A stretch of 64,000 nucleotides of DNA from Ecdyonurus torrentis (GCA_949318235.1 OX439127.1:37403805-37467804); one strand, 5' to 3'; shown: positions 28,087 to 43,357, numbered from the stretch's first letter. Made by a program: numbers and translations. The notes: generated by a model not told the origin, from the letters alone.

Positions 28087-29756
28087 AACATAAAATATAA
28101 CGTGATATTTAGTTAAGTTTTATTAATACTAATATCATTTTATTTGACCTTAAAATTGGAGAAAAGCCAAAAAGAATTTAAAAAAAAAAAAAGTTTGAGT
28201 AGTGGAAGCCACACGAAAGACGATGTATATAAAGTGTGTTGAAGTGCGTACACCACCATACAAAACGATTGCGATGTTTGTAATTTAGTTGATGCGCTTT
28301 CAACTTTTTTTTTTTTTTTTAAACATTGTTAGGGTTGTTAGAATAACATTGACATAAAATGATAGTTTTTGGCACTGATACTGACATTGTTTGTATAGTT
28401 TAAGTTCGTTAACAAATTGCTTTTGATGACGTAATTTACTTTAACTATCATACAAACTGTTTTATTATATAAATTTATTAATAAGTACTGTATTTAATTT
28501 TATTTTAGACTGTTAGTTTTTTTTTTTCTCATACAAAGATTAAAACACCACTTAATTTCTATCTGTCAAAGATAGTATATTTTGCAATTTATTACATATA
28601 GCAATGCATATATACCTCCTTTTTTTTAATTCAAGATTCATATAAAAAAAAAATATTCCATTTTAGAGATTATAAAAAAATGTTAATGAGTCAATTTAAA
28701 ACTATAATAATTAATAATATATTTTTATTTCATTTATAGATAAGAATGACACAATATACGAGCTCTATACTGTACTCATGTTTCTATAATTTATAGATAC
28801 GTGATGAATATTATAGTATATAAAGTGATATTTATCATCCCGTAATGTGTGATAAAATTTTACTTAATTAATTAAAAAAAAAATGTTATTAATTTAAATT
28901 GCTTTAAAATAATTACTCTATACTTATAAATATTATTATCGTATAATTAACTCTTGCATAATATTTTTTACATGAAATTTTATATTTTAAAAATATATAT
29001 AATTATTATTGTAGTTTTTTTTTCCATGTTTTATATTTTTTATATTGTATTTCAACGGTAAATTTTTTTAAACGCTGCATTTTCTTTTAACTTTTAATAT
29101 ACTTGCAATTTGTTCATAAAGTTTTATTAGTTTTGTTTGATTTTTTTTATAATAATAATAATTCTTGTTAAAAATAAACTATGGATGTTTACATATATAA
29201 AAATTATGTAGGTATTATATAAAATGACTTTTATTTGATGTATAGTATATAAAAGCTAACTGCGTGATGATTACTAATAAGATTTCCGATAAAAAGATGA
29301 AAAAGTATAGTTGTCAAGAAAAATACCGTGTTTGACGTGGCTTGTCTTTCTATTGATGCCGAATGATAAATTGATATTTTTAGTGAATGCACAAAACTGA
29401 CAGCTGACACATATTATATTCGATTTATAACAATGAATCAGATTCAATTCTGATCAAAGTTAATATAATTTAATAGCAATTTAATAATATTTTATGATTT
29501 TTTTATATATTATATATAAATATAAGCTATTTAATCAAATATTGATGATAATGCCTTAATAAATTTTTGGCCAATATATATTTTTTTTCTTTTAATTTAA
29601 AATGCATGTTTTTGTTAAAAGTTTTGAACGAGAGAGGAAAAAAAAAAATTATATATATAATATACGGAACACTCGTGCTGGCGTGTGCTAATCAGTTTTA
29701 TCGACATGCAATTAAACAGGCACCCAAGCAAGTAAACTAATAACACTATGGACTCG
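27271..29756. other. intronic AT-rich block with homopolymers
   Basis: Long T runs at about 28052-28081 and 28303-28320, plus a short GA/GAAGAA purine tract before the first. No exon, RNA gene or mobile element is recognisable. Confidence 0.45.
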
Positions 29757-29873
<117 letters not shown>

Positions 29874-29879
29874 CATATA

Positions 29880-31009
29880 TATATATATTATAGTTTACTA
29901 TAGTTAGCATCTCATATCTTACTTAATATATTATTATAATATATTGGACTCTGTTTAGCGTATTTATTATTATTATTTTTTGTTTTGCATGTAATTCATG
30001 TCACTAAAAACCTACTCAGTTACAATTTATTTCTTATACGTAAATATATTATAGACACGTGAAAGTATGTATACAGCTTGTAGTATATATACTTTATAAT
30101 TTTTTTATGTTGTTATATATTTTTAATATTAAAATAAAAGTTAAATGAGTATGTATATAGTTATTAATATTTTATGATTTTACTTTGCTGCATGAATGAT
30201 TTTTACAACAAGAATATATATACCACAATTTATTTATATATAATTTTTTTTTTTTTTAATTTAATGACATTTTAGTATATAATATAATATATATTATGTA
30301 TTGTTTAATTGAGGAGGTGGGAGGAGAGGGGAAGCTACATGGTCAGGAAGTAGTTAATTGTTATAATCTTATACACTTGTTAATGAGGCAAAATACTTAG
30401 AGCATATTTAAAAGTTTTTTTTTCTTATATATAATAGCTATGTGACATTGTTCTTAGTAATAGAGCGGTGTCTAAGAATTTATTTTATGAACAGTGAAAA
30501 ATACATCTCATACTACCAGTCCAATTATAAAAGATTGAGTTTGGCATATATTAATAATTATATCTGTCTTAATGGAACAATATGTTTATTTTAAAAAACT
30601 TATTATATTATTAAATCTATTCTATATAATGAAATAATTTGTTTTATAGTTGTACATTTTTATTATTATTTATTTAACAATTAATAATTATATGTAACAA
30701 AGAAAGATGATTAAAGTCTTATATATAAAGTAATTTTATAAATTTAATGTTTAATAGATTATACCATTGTTTATTATATGGTTAGTCTACTGCAACTTTT
30801 TATTAACATATTACATGAATTGAAATACTGTATTATATATAATATACTCTTTTCTTTGCAGTCTCTATACACATATGTTTAATGGTATTTTGCATTTCAT
30901 AGAACTTAAGGTTCACACGATTTAAATAAGCGGGTTCTTTGAAGTTTTTATTATACATGTATATAGTTTTATATACCACTTTTTATGTATACATTCTTTT
31001 CTATAAGCC

Positions 31010-31040
<31 letters not shown>

Positions 31041-31690
31041 CATAATTTTCTAGCTTACATTTATTTAATTTTTGTACAATTAAAAATTATTCACACCTTA
31101 AAAAGTACGGGTAGTGAATTTTATAATAATAATAATTTTGAATATAAGTAAATTATAATAAATATTTTTTATAATATTATATTTATCCATATATCATAAA
31201 ATTAAATTACATGGAAATTTGATATAATATTTTATATCTGTGTATATATAATTTAAAATGATTGTATATAAATAATAATAATAATAATAAATATAACAGC
31301 ACCTGGGACAAAAGTGCATAAGATTTGTTTGGGCAACTTCAATCTTTTTTTTTTTTTTTTAATATATATTAATATTACATTTTGCTTTGTTTTTCTTGTG
31401 ATTGTGATTTTCAGTTTTTCCTGCCTGTCAAATTTTTTACATATTTATATATATTAGGCACTATTATATATTCATCAAGCAGGAACAAGGTGTATAAAAA
31501 CAAGAAAATATACAACACCATATAATATAATATTTCCATCAAATAATAATTCCTTGTTCGTTAAAGATATAAATTCCCCTTTCTCTCTATATAGTATTAT
31601 ATTCTCTTCATGCAGTATTATATGGCAGCACAGCTCTAAATGATGATATCAAATTATACTATGCCCTCATAAATCTAACTTCTTCTCTCT

Positions 31691-31723
<33 letters not shown>

Positions 31724-31918
31724 TTGCATGGACGTATTTTTGTTTTAGTTTCTATAAAACTATATAATAAAAAAGAGGGTTAAATTATATATAAATATAA
31801 AAAAAAAGAAAATTTCAGCGCAATTTTTATTTTCTTAATAATTTTCTTTTACAAGTTTATATACAACTATATTATAAGTATAGAGTGTATATGAAACGTC
31901 CCTTATATCGACTAATGA
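29880..31918. other. intronic AT-rich block
   Basis: Simple A/T sequence with poly-T runs at about 31010-31035 and 31690-31720 and a small G-rich word near 30311-30335. No gene is seen. Confidence 0.45.
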
Positions 31919-32141
31919 AATAGCTTATTTCCTGACACGCATGCAGTGTGACGTCATTTTGGGTTGTAAAACATTGATCCCTGGGTTCAAGTCTCCCCTT
32001 CAGGTGTTCTCCTCCTCTGTCCCCTCTCTACATCATTACCAGCAAGCTGTACGTAGTGGGAGGGGAAAAAGGGGGGTAATTAGTGTAATACCTTACCTGC
32101 TTGTATCGTTACACCGAGTCTTTAATATCAAACACTCATTA

Positions 32142-32146
<5 letters not shown>
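31919..32146. promoter_or_regulatory. GC-enriched intronic island with CRE, abutting CT tract
   Basis: Mixed composition with a perfect CRE palindrome TGACGTCA at 31949-31956 and a GGGTTCAAGTCTCCCC word near 31983. The CT tract at 32147-32193 follows directly. The tRNA T-arm-like word does not form a full T stem and has no A box upstream. Candidate enhancer. Confidence 0.35.
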
Positions 32147-32179
<33 letters not shown>

Positions 32180-32193
32180 CTCTCTCTCTCTCT
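32147..32193. repeat. (CT)n microsatellite
   Basis: CT units with TTTC interruptions, directly after the GC-enriched island. Confidence 0.95.
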
Positions 32194-32305
32194 GTTATGT
32201 ATTATGTATATGGAATCAAATTTGAGTTAGAGCATAACCATACCTATATAATACACCTTTATAATAATATCGTAATGTATTATTTTACATCATTTATTAT
32301 ATATA

Positions 32306-32336
<31 letters not shown>

Positions 32337-32780
32337 GAAAAATATAAAATAATGAATATTGTTTTTCAAATTTTTCTGAAGGATAAATATACATGGTGCA
32401 TGTTATTATTTTGAATGAATTTTAATAATGATATTTTTTTCATAATAATTTTATGATTAAAATAATAATATAACAATATAGGAAATTGAGAAGAGGAGGA
32501 GAAATATCTTACAAAACTGCAAGCTTAATTCCAGTTTTCCAAAAACCATTTTATGGTTTACTAATTACAGTACTTTAACTCGGTGTCACTTTTTAAAATT
32601 TTTATTGCATTAAGCATAATATAATTACAGAAATTATTCATACATGTAAATATATAGGTATATTCAGTGCTAAATTTATATCTTAACATTTTTAAAGGTA
32701 TGAGTGAGTTAATATTACAAGCTATATTTCTTGAAACCAAGGCAGGTGTTGGGTGCAAGTAAGTGCATGCTTTTAGAGGC

Positions 32781-32809
<29 letters not shown>
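32781..32809. repeat. poly-T homopolymer
   Basis: About 29 T residues just upstream of the GC-rich island at 32.9-33.1 kb. The poly-Lys frame on the - strand is an artefact. Confidence 0.95.
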
Positions 32810-32811
<2 letters not shown>

Positions 32812-32869
32812 CATGCAAATTGAGTGCACGGTATGCACAAAGGTATATACGATATAAATATATAAAGAT

Positions 32870-33095
32870 GAGGGCCGCCAACGAATAAAAATGAATTTAT
32901 GAGTATTGTGACGTCACAAAGGCAATGTGCCGCTCGGGCCGCGATGGGCGAAGCAAGGCCTCCCATCAGGCATATAAGATCTAGCGGCTATAATCAGCTA
33001 TATAGCAAGCCGCGGCGTGGCTGCCGCCCGCCCGCCACACCAAATGAAGACACACACCTATAATGTATATCGCGCAACACCGGCACCTTCTTACA
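32870..33095. promoter_or_regulatory. one of the most GC-rich intronic islands, with CRE
   Basis: This is among the most CG-dense stretches outside the coding exons. It includes a TGACGTCA palindrome at 32909-32916 and a run of CCGCGG, GCCGCCCG and CCCGCC words at about 33008-33038. No open frame with a domain crosses it. I infer a strong candidate cis-regulatory module. Confidence 0.4.
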
Positions 33096-36000
33096 TACTT
33101 GAACACATTGCTTTCAAAATAATAACAATCTACTTCAAATTATTATTATTAATTAACCTATTATATGAGGAATATATATAATATATTTTTTATCAAATAA
33201 GTAAGAAAGTTTTGTCATTTTATTATATATACACATCATAATTAAATATTTTTTATGCTAATTGTCTAATTTTTATAATGATCAAAATCATTTGCATTAA
33301 AGCAAGTATAATTTATGTTAATAAATAAGTATACGTACATCTTACTCTTTTACAATACTGTAATTTGTATCTTGTCATTTTTAAACCAGGACAATAATTT
33401 GTAAATATTTAAAACTATTTAACAACTTTCATTTTTTTATGTATATATATTTTTTGCGTCAATATAATATACAAAAAAATATATATATATATATATATAT
33501 ATTTTTATGTTTATGAGGAAATAAGTATTAGAGGGGGGACCAATGAAATGATCAATTCCTAAGTATAAGAAAAAAAAAATCAAGTTTTTTGTGAACTTCC
33601 TGCAGCTTGAAAACAGCACTTAATAAATTTCAGTCGTAAATTTTATTTTAATAAAGTATAATTTTATTAAACGTTTATAATATCTGAGAAGTATTATGTA
33701 TCAGATTATTATAATTTTTTATATAATTATTTTAATTTATACGTTGACATTATAGACTTTTTTTTTTATTATTATCATTTTCAAATATAGAAAAAATAAT
33801 ATATAATTTTAATAAAATATAATACCTTATATTCAAATAAAAAATTATTTTAATAAAATATTTTATTGTAACACTAAATCAAGTGTTGAGATTTTGTATA
33901 TATTCAAATTTGAGAGTGATATATTATATAGTTGATATAACTTACGTGTATGGGATGAACAGAAAATAATTATTTAAATTATAGAATTTTGTTCTCTGAC
34001 TTCAATTATACTTATTATGCATTTCTATGCACTTTATAATATATATTACTCATTAGAGTTATAAGGTAAAGAATGAAATTTTATATGAGAGTATATTGTC
34101 CCTTAAATAATGTATTTTATTTGTTTGTTTAATATAATACTTCACTATAATGATTTAATTGTATTTTTTTTATTCACATCATCAAGTTGCAACTGACGTT
34201 GTTGTATACATAAAATGCCAATGGTAATTATTTAATATAATAAATTTTGGGAAAATAAGTTGCAGGCGAAAGAAAATATTACTGTCCATGAGAGGACACT
34301 AAATTACCTCCAGATATATATGAAAGAAAGACAAAAAAGTACTAACTTTTGGCCACCACTGCGTGCACGAAATGTGTAATAATTACCACGTGTATATCGC
34401 TAGCAGCTACATTTGGGCTAAAATCTGTTATTTATCTTGGGCTATAACGAAACTGGATATCACTTTTTATAGTTATAACAAACACGTTATCATTTTTATT
34501 TTTTAAAATATTGAAATTATGAATCTCTTATTTTATTTATTTTTTTTTTAAATTATACACTTTTTGTATTAAAAAAAATGACAAGATTTATTATGAAACA
34601 CGAAAGGTAATTGAAATATAATACGTTAAATAATTATATACCTCTATTAACCATAAATACCAAATTGCAAGGCAATCATTACGTATAATTGAATAAATTT
34701 CATGTGTGTATGCAGCGGTATAAAAAATATTTCCTAGAAGTTTGTATAAAAAACCAAAGGAAAAAGCCTGCATTATATAGTTTATATAGAAAAATATTTC
34801 GTTGTAAAATCCAGAGGAGAAAAAAAAATGATACCAATAAAGGATTTTTCTTAATTCAGGTATAAAATATTATTTAAGTCTTTGTCAATCAAAATAAATA
34901 GAAAATTTAATATATTATTAACGCCGTATATAAAAAAATTAACATTGCCATGGCATAAAAATTACTTTTTGAATATATTATATAAATCATATGTAAAAAG
35001 CTTAATAATATAATTAACTAAACATAAATGTCATAAATAAACATAATTAATAACCTATATATACGTAATTAAAGCATGATATAATATATAGAAAGTTTTG
35101 TTGGCAAGTGTACAACAAGATGAAAATTGCATGCAATAATAAGTGCATGAATCCCACGCGTGCAATTACCTTTTAGCTCCTGGCTTGTTGTCTGTTCAGA
35201 AAGCACCGTGTGAAACGTACAATTACAAACAAGAGAGGGTGTGAGGAAAATTGTATATATATATGTGTATATATACAGAGGGTGAAGTCTAAAAACTAAA
35301 GCAGGCAGTTAGTAAATATATTGAGCAAACATTACAATACCTCACAGCGTGTCGTATAACAAATTTATTTTTATTTTGTTGGCTTTTCATTGCGTCTTAC
35401 TTGAGCACCAAGATGAATAGCCAAAAAAAAAAAAAAAAAAAAAAAAGTTAATAAAGTATATGATTATAAACTGCCTATTCTATTTAACTTATATGTAGGG
35501 ATAATTTGAGGTTCCAAAGAGACCTTTGCAGCATTTTATTTTCATTTAAACTGATTGTACGACACTTCAATAAATAAAATAGAAAGACAGTATATATATA
35601 ACAGATGCCATGACAAGAAAAATAAAATAAAACTAAGGGGATAGGAAGTTTTAGTCCTATAAAACACTAATAAAGATCAACTAAATTGGTCGTTAACAAA
35701 AGCCTTTTGAATTAAAAGATAATGGTGAAAAATGAAAATTATGTTGTGATACCTTAATAAAAAAAAGGAGAAATAAAAAAAAAATAAAAAAATAAAGGAA
35801 GTGGAGAACATTATTTTTATTTTGGAGTAAATCGTTGATTTTTTTTATATGTAAGTGTTGGGGATGGTCATTCATTCCTATTAGTTTCGCACGCTTGCCT
35901 TGTCTGTTTTATATAATACCAGGGTCCTTGTGAGATGGCATTAAGCTAGAGAGAGAGAGAGACCGAAAAAAGACGATATATACTGAGACAGATATGGCGT

Positions 36001-37452
36001 TCCCTGCTGGGTCGCTGATAGATAAGGGTCACAACTTAGGGTGTCAATGTGTGACTTTGGCGTGAGTAAAAAGACGCAAAATTCCATCTTCTCTTTTACA
36101 CAATAACAGCTGGATAGCGAGTATTTTAAATACAATTTATATGATATGTATGAATTTTTTTAAAATTATTATATATATTCTATTTAACAATTAATGATTT
36201 AAAAAATATATTCAATTACAAGCATTAAGCATGCCTTTTTATTATTATTATTTTTTTTTTTTTGACAAACATCTTAATTATTTATTATTTGTATGGGGGA
36301 ATGAATTATTATTGTACGTTTTATTAAATTATTTTGTCTACTATTTTTTATCTTTATCATTTTTTGTTATGGTCACACCAAATAATATATTAATGTATTA
36401 TTCATGTATAAATATTTTTACATGACATTTTTTCATCGCATTAATTTTACTTTATTCTGCAGTATGCACTATTGATGAGGAGATTTTAATTTCAGTTATA
36501 TGCAATGTAAAAAAGTGTTTGATATAATACTTAACCTTAAAATATAACCATATAGAGTAATTTTATTAAATTTCATACTGTATAACACATATTTTTTCTA
36601 ACTTTCCACAACTATAAATTCTGCAACAAACTTTAATTGTGGATAATTTAAACTGAAAATCTATATTTATACTGTACAAAAAGAATAAAAATTTTAGACT
36701 TTTTGAAATATATCTTATAAAATGTCTTAATTTAATTTTTCTTTGAATTTTTTTTTATAAATAAATTATAATATATAAATACATATAAAAAAACATTTTT
36801 GTAACATCAAAGGATTGCGTCTTGATTAAAGTTAGAACGTTTTAAAAAGAGAAGTGATTATTTGTAGTGTGCCTTATTAGAGCTCTTGAAATAAGACTGA
36901 TCCTATATGAGCGGCATATATGAATATTATCATCAGGAAGGTGTGGTGTGGCGGCAAATGACGATATAGCAGCCATCTTAAGGCGTAATGCTGCTTAAAA
37001 TAATAATAATAATATTTAAAAAAAAAAAGTAGTGGTTCGAGTTTTTAGGCCGGCAGCAAAGAGTGACTGGAAAATAAAATGTGTGTTGCAGTCTGGTATG
37101 TTTCTTAAATAATATATATAATATATATTGCAGCTTGCATCATATATACGAACACTTATCTCTCTCTAGTTTTTGTGGTGAACTTTTGTAAAGAGTTTTG
37201 CTAAGTCGCATGCGTATCACATATATAAGGGTTGGGCAGACGCATTGGACTGATAAAACATCCCTTTCCCTTGACGTCTTCTTACTAATGTATTTAACTT
37301 TCTAGCCAATAAACAGTTACCATATAAACATAAATTTATTTTATATATAGTAAAAAAACAACTTCCAAACTGTGGTAGCGTCTCAAATTTATAGGTCTCT
37401 GAAATTAAATATATAAAATTTAATCTAGTTTGAAAAAAATATGCTAATATAA

Positions 37453-37455
<3 letters not shown>
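33096..37455. other. intronic block with small islands
   Basis: Mostly A/T. Small mixed-composition patches lie at 34.28-34.44 kb (with a CACGTG E-box near 34387), 35.14-35.24 kb, 35.88-36.11 kb and 36.88-36.99 kb. Homopolymer A is at 35422-35446 and a short TA array at 33479-33501. No coding exon is supported. Confidence 0.45.

Positions 37456-37493
<38 letters not shown>
37456..37493. repeat. poly-T homopolymer (about T38)
   Basis: One of the two longest single-base runs in the window. No retroelement body is recognisable next to it. Confidence 0.95.
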
Positions 37494-37494
<1 letters not shown>

Positions 37495-39212
37495 TCTTTT
37501 GGACAGGAAGTGTTATACTATGGATGCGCACAAAAGAAAAGAAAAAAGTATGAATAAATTATTTCAATATATAAAATTTATGAATATTAAGTTGATGGAA
37601 CCTTTTTGATATAGTAAATATCAAAACTATAACGATGAAAACAGACAAAACATAAGAATGTGTATACTAAATAATTCTATGTATAAATAATAACACCTTA
37701 TATTTCATACAAAAAACAAATAAAAAAATAAGATACCTTATTTCAATATAGAATCACCTTTTTTGCTTTTAAAATGAAAAAAACAAACGAACTATATTTA
37801 CATTATCTTTAATGCAAATTATATTATTAATGCATAAATATTCATTGACACAACTTTTCACTAACATCTTAAATATATGCGTATTATCTATATGATTTCT
37901 TTATAAAACTAATTTGTCGTATATAGTATATGTATAAATTGGAGTATCTGTATATATGTATATTTATATATAGTAAAATATCATTACACTTTTTTGTCAC
38001 GGAAGTACTGGAGTATGATCTAAGTAAAAGAGATGACACTGCAGAGTCGTAAGTGATGACGGACATAGGCATAACATATGTGCAACTTGCAGATTGGAAC
38101 GAAACACTCTCTCACTTCTCTATATCAAGTGCAGGCAACAAACTTTATTGTACACTCAGGGATAATAAAAAAAAAAGTCTTGCAAACATCCGTGAACAAT
38201 TTAAATCAAAGTTGTCATTTTTTGTTCTAACACATAGAAACAAAAAATTACGTAATTTATGCTGCAATGAACAATTGCTATTGCAGAGGCACAAATATTG
38301 CTATTTTGTATTAACATGATGCTTAACATCTTAACTATTATGCTATGTAATCAGTAATCACTATACAATATAGTACTATAAATTATATTGTTATGCATAA
38401 ATGTTGCTGCATTGAGCTAACATAATTATTATTGTTTATTTTTTTTTGTATATATATACCATATTTCTGTATTTAAAATAAATGATAACTAATAAATAAA
38501 AATTAAATGTTTGGAAAAAAAAAGTAATTAAATTCATTAATGAAAAGAAAATTAATAATAATATTATATTAAAAGATATTAATTATCTATAATTAACAAA
38601 CAAAATTAATTTAAAATAAGATAAACTATTGGATAATGAAAATATATTTTCCACCGCTTTAATTTCGAAATGAAAAAAGGTAAAATATTATAAACTTTAT
38701 ATCAAAACATTAAGTTTTAATATTTTTCTTTTAACGTCTTTTTATAGAGAAAAAAAAATATTACAGAGAAAAGGGAATTTTTATCGCATGACAGAATATT
38801 CAATTGAGTGTTGGTGAACGGAAGCGTAACCAATTTTCTTTGTCTGTTTCTATACATGATTCACTATGTAGAAATAAATGCAATTTAATATTCTTTTCTC
38901 TAATAAATTATCTATGCTTATCATGAAAATTATATAGTCCTATATATAATATATTTGGCTTGCTTAAATGACATGAACTTGAAAATAAATTATTATGATA
39001 TTTCATTAAAATAGTATTGTGATGAATTTTTAGAATTATAACAAATACTTGATGAAAACCATTTTTACCCCATATGTCCCGTAATTGACATATTGTTGAC
39101 ACCTTTGCATTTTATTTTTCCCCTGGGGTCTCATATCTTTTTGCTGCATGCATGCAATCCAAAATGTTTCACTTTTATGCCAAACTGCAGATATACACAT
39201 CCTTTCATACAC

Positions 39213-39215
<3 letters not shown>
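37494..39215. other. intronic AT-rich block
   Basis: A + strand frame at 38056-38319 (ATG at 38056) of about 87 codons has more even composition than neighbours but shows no known domain, so it is not called. Nothing else stands out. Confidence 0.4.

Positions 39216-39304
<89 letters not shown>
39216..39304. repeat. long (GA)n microsatellite
   Basis: About 44 perfect GA units. Arg-Glu frames across it are artefacts. Confidence 0.97.
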
Positions 39305-39307
<3 letters not shown>

Positions 39308-40639
39308 CAACTGCAAAAGAGATGAGGAAACAAATTGGTTAGACTGTCATCTCTTCTCCATACTTTTTTTTTCCAAAATATAATAATTTAATTCATTATT
39401 ATTTCAAGTTCTTCCTCTTACAGAATCGTTTCCATCATTCCAAGAGAAGATTTTTCCCTCTTCTTTTTAACTTCCTTATTTTGCAGATGAGCAAATTGGA
39501 AATTTAATATCCCCTTATATATATAAAACGTTGATAGGACAAGAGAGTTCGTTATAATTTAAGGTAGAAAATTGCGGTTATATTTCATGTATTATAAGTA
39601 TCAATTTGAAAGAAATTTATAAATTATGAAAATATTATCATAATAATTTTAGTGAGAGAAACATAAGAAAAAGATTTTTTTTTTTTCAAGAAATAATTAT
39701 CTAAAATATCAAAACGATTTTATCAAAATATAAATTTCTTTCTCTTCTTCTTTATAATATAGTAAATATTTATAGAGTTAAAATATTATTGTATAAAAAA
39801 AATGAAATAAAAGATAAAAGCTATATTTTGTATTGGCTAATGTAAGACTACAAAAGGGTTGAGAGTTGTGCTGTGATTGGCTAAAACATCTCACGCAACA
39901 TCTCATGTACAAAACCTTTGTTTTCTACATGAGATCGGTGCCTGTTTAATAGTCATGCTAGGCAAACAAGCAAGCGGCTAAGCAAGCGTATAATATGCAT
40001 ACAATATTATACAGAAGCATATGGCAGTTAAAAGAGTTAAAAAAATATATATATAGTATAAAAAAAAAACAGAAGAAGAAGCTTCAGTATGGACCTTTGG
40101 TATATGCGTCTATTAGCTACCACTTGCTAAATAGGCGGTCAAACATTTTAAGAAGCAGAGTACACATACTACATAGTATAGGTGAGGTAAAGATGGTATA
40201 AGGCAGTTTGCAAGTACTTACTAAACATCAACAGACTCTTTGTTCTACTGCCGACATTGCTATCAGCGCCCCTGTAAAGTAGCCTACTCTTTGAACATTA
40301 ATGTCAAGAGGGAAGCGGACAAATATTACTTTAAGGGGCTCATCATTTTTTTCTCTTCAGTTTTTTTTTTTTTTTTTTAAACCATCATTAAAAAAATAAA
40401 AAATAATATGTAATTTTCTGATCTGAAAGATAGTCATAAAGAAAACTGTGAGAATTTACCTGGCGGGATTCTTTTTATACGACATAAAAAGTGTTATATC
40501 TTTATATGTGTAATACTAAATTGGTCTCATTTGACAGCAGCTGATGTATCACTTTAGATGAAGGTGGTCACGAGGATGGTTTCAGGCAAAAGTGAGCAGG
40601 CTAGTTGCCTTGCACATCACAAAACTTGCACGCATATAT
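39305..40639. other. intronic block with mixed-composition patches
   Basis: Patches of mixed composition at 39.84-40.00 kb (ATTGGCTA CCAAT-type word near 39876) and 40.24-40.34 kb, ending in a poly-T run at 40362-40378. The second holds AAGCGGACAAATATT (40313-40327), which recurs at 60709-60723. No gene is seen. Confidence 0.4.
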
Positions 40640-40745
40640 GCCTGCCTGCCTGCTTGCCTGCCTGAGCCTGCCTGCCGGTCTCTTATCTCATTAAGTCGCG
40701 CCAACAGCTCTCCCTTTGGATCGCTCCTTTCTCATTGGCTTTCTT
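40540..40745. promoter_or_regulatory. GC-enriched island with (CCTG)n
   Basis: Mixed composition with imperfect CCTG tetranucleotide units at 40640-40678, a CGCGCC word and an ATTGG box near 40733. Candidate regulatory island; no coding frame. Confidence 0.3.
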
Positions 40746-43072
40746 CAAATACATAACATATAAAAGTATATTATATAAAACTATGGCAGCACCAATTAGG
40801 ACACAACTTGATTGCAAACTATATAAAGTAACCTTTCAATTTTAATTATTATAATTACTATTTTATATATATATACCATGGTAATTAATTGACTATTATA
40901 TTAAAATTAACATTAAATTAGTTTTACGACATTATTACATTTTTTTCTTTCCGTTGTGATTAAAATGTAATCACTTTGCTCATATGTATAAGCATCAAGA
41001 AAAAAAAAAAAGAAAAAGTTAAAAAGAGTTATATATGAAAGGGTTATAAGGAGACACACCCATGACATCAAAAGGCTACCCCGGTTTGCACGCCATCAAC
41101 ACCATACAATAGCAAACACGATTTTTTATAATATACATGGCAGCCATATTCGAATAAAAGGAACCAATTGATTGAACCCCACACTTAAAACTTTTGTTGA
41201 GATAAGTCAATATTGAGTTACCATTGTTAATAATTAATATCCATCAAATTACTGTATTATTATATATAACATTCAAACATGGTTTTATCTGCAATGTAAA
41301 ACAATAATAACTTTATGGCCAAACATAAATATCGGCGAGTAATGTTTTTATATAAATATAATATTGATATTATTTTTATTAAGTTATAAAAAATTGAGAT
41401 CGCGCACGAATTCTTTCGAAAATTATTGTTATATGCCTTCTATGAATCAGCATTTTGAGTCAAATCTATTATTATGTGTTAATAGTATAGTTTTACAAAT
41501 TCAAGAAAAATACATTTGAAAATTAAATAATATACGATATGCGAACATCTTATTATTAAATAAAAGGTTACCGGTTTAACTAAATTTTATATGTTTAATT
41601 CCATATAATAAATATACAGTTGCAGATCGCTATATAGAAATCTTTTATTATCCGCATGCGCTGTGTTGTGTTGACATTATACTGAACATAACATGAGGTG
41701 ACACAAAATAGCCTCCCAACTTGGCGGGTTCATTTCACACTTGAAAGAATTTTCACTTCTTTTGCTATTCTGATGTGAGGTTTTATATCACATCTTTCTC
41801 TTATGCAATGCTGCTCGTATCAAAAGCTAAAAATAAAAAAAATAAAGGTCGTTTTTTTCCCCCCATATCTATTTTCTTTTTGTTACACCAATTCAAATCT
41901 TCTCAAGCATTCTCATCTCATCAGCACTGTCATTTCAATCTTATAATAACAGACTTGATAAATATAAAGAAAACTAAGATATATAACGTATAAAAAATAT
42001 ATAATCTTTAAAAAAATTGTATGCTGCTACCATTTTGTTATTATATAAAACAAACACCCAATACCTTTTTATCTCTTAAATAAACTATATATAAAATAAC
42101 ATTTGTAAAATACAATATATATATTATTCAAGATTGTATAACATTATATAATTATTTTATAATAAATTATAGTAATAAAAAATAACCAAACCATTGTATT
42201 CCAAATGTTTTTATAATTATTGTATATTTCTCATAATACAAACTTGTTTCTTGTATATAATATTTCTTTTGATATAAAAAAGATCAAATAAAAATAATAT
42301 ATTATAATATATACTTTTGTATAAAAGTAACATGCAAATGACCAGTCAGCTAACGATAGTGCAGTTTAATGAGCAGCCATTGGTTGCGACTCGGTGGGTC
42401 TTATACACACGAAATATACATTTGTTATCCAAAAAGGAAGGGCAAAAGAGAGGGCAATCTTCTTTATGGAACTAATTATCAAAACATGTTAAAGTTCAGT
42501 TGTTTTTTTAATTAAAATTATATTACATTAAAAAGTTATTACCATTAAAGTTTTTATGTTCATTTTCTTATTTTAAATTAGATATAATGTATAGTATACA
42601 TGACTATCAAAATATTTTGATTATTTTCAATTTTCATTAAAGAAAATAGTTTGCAAAAAAAAAAAAAAAAAAAAAAAAAAGGAAAGATAATGTTAGTAAA
42701 TTAATTGAAACACTATCTAACACAGCACGAAACATATTTTGACAATAATTATATTTATGTGATAATAAAATACAACTTCTTTAAATGAAGAGATAAATTT
42801 TATATAAAATACTTACAAGTCTCTGCGGGTGGCACTTTCACCACCTGTCAAAAATTAAATTTTGTAACAACCATCTTGTTTTATTTCAAAACTTTTAGGC
42901 GGTTTTAATTTAAAATAAAAAATTAATAAATATATATTAAAATATTAATTTCTAATAACTTCAATACTAACTAATAAGTCTTGGTCCACTTAAGACAGTA
43001 AATATACGTTATACACATAATAATGATTAAAATTCACAATTAAAATATATAATATGCATATCAAAGCATGCT

Positions 43073-43103
<31 letters not shown>

Positions 43104-43258
43104 CAACAAGTCGATTTTAATAAATAAAAATACATAGAGGATAAAATGTTTACAATACTCCAAGTTTGACAAATTGAAAATAGGTTTATATTTTTTCTAT
43201 ATAATATGTGGTATTTAATCAAACTATTAAACATTGTTCAGTGATTTTGAGACGGTAA
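40746..43258. other. intronic AT-rich block
   Basis: Small mixed patches at 41.04-41.11, 41.64-41.76 and 42.34-42.41 kb. Homopolymers are an A run at 42655-42680 and a T run at 43074-43103. No gene is seen. Confidence 0.45.
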
Positions 43259-43297
43259 TTTATGTGTCTCATATGTCTCCAAACTGCCTAACTTGCA

Positions 43298-43357
<60 letters not shown>

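Noticed and set aside
31975..32000. tRNA T-arm-like GGGTTCAAGTCTCCCC
   Set aside because: The five-base T stem does not pair fully and there is no A box or acceptor stem at tRNA distance.
38056..38319. 87-codon + strand frame starting at ATG
   Set aside because: Composition is slightly more coding-like, but there is no domain, no family match I can recognise and no promoter or splice context.
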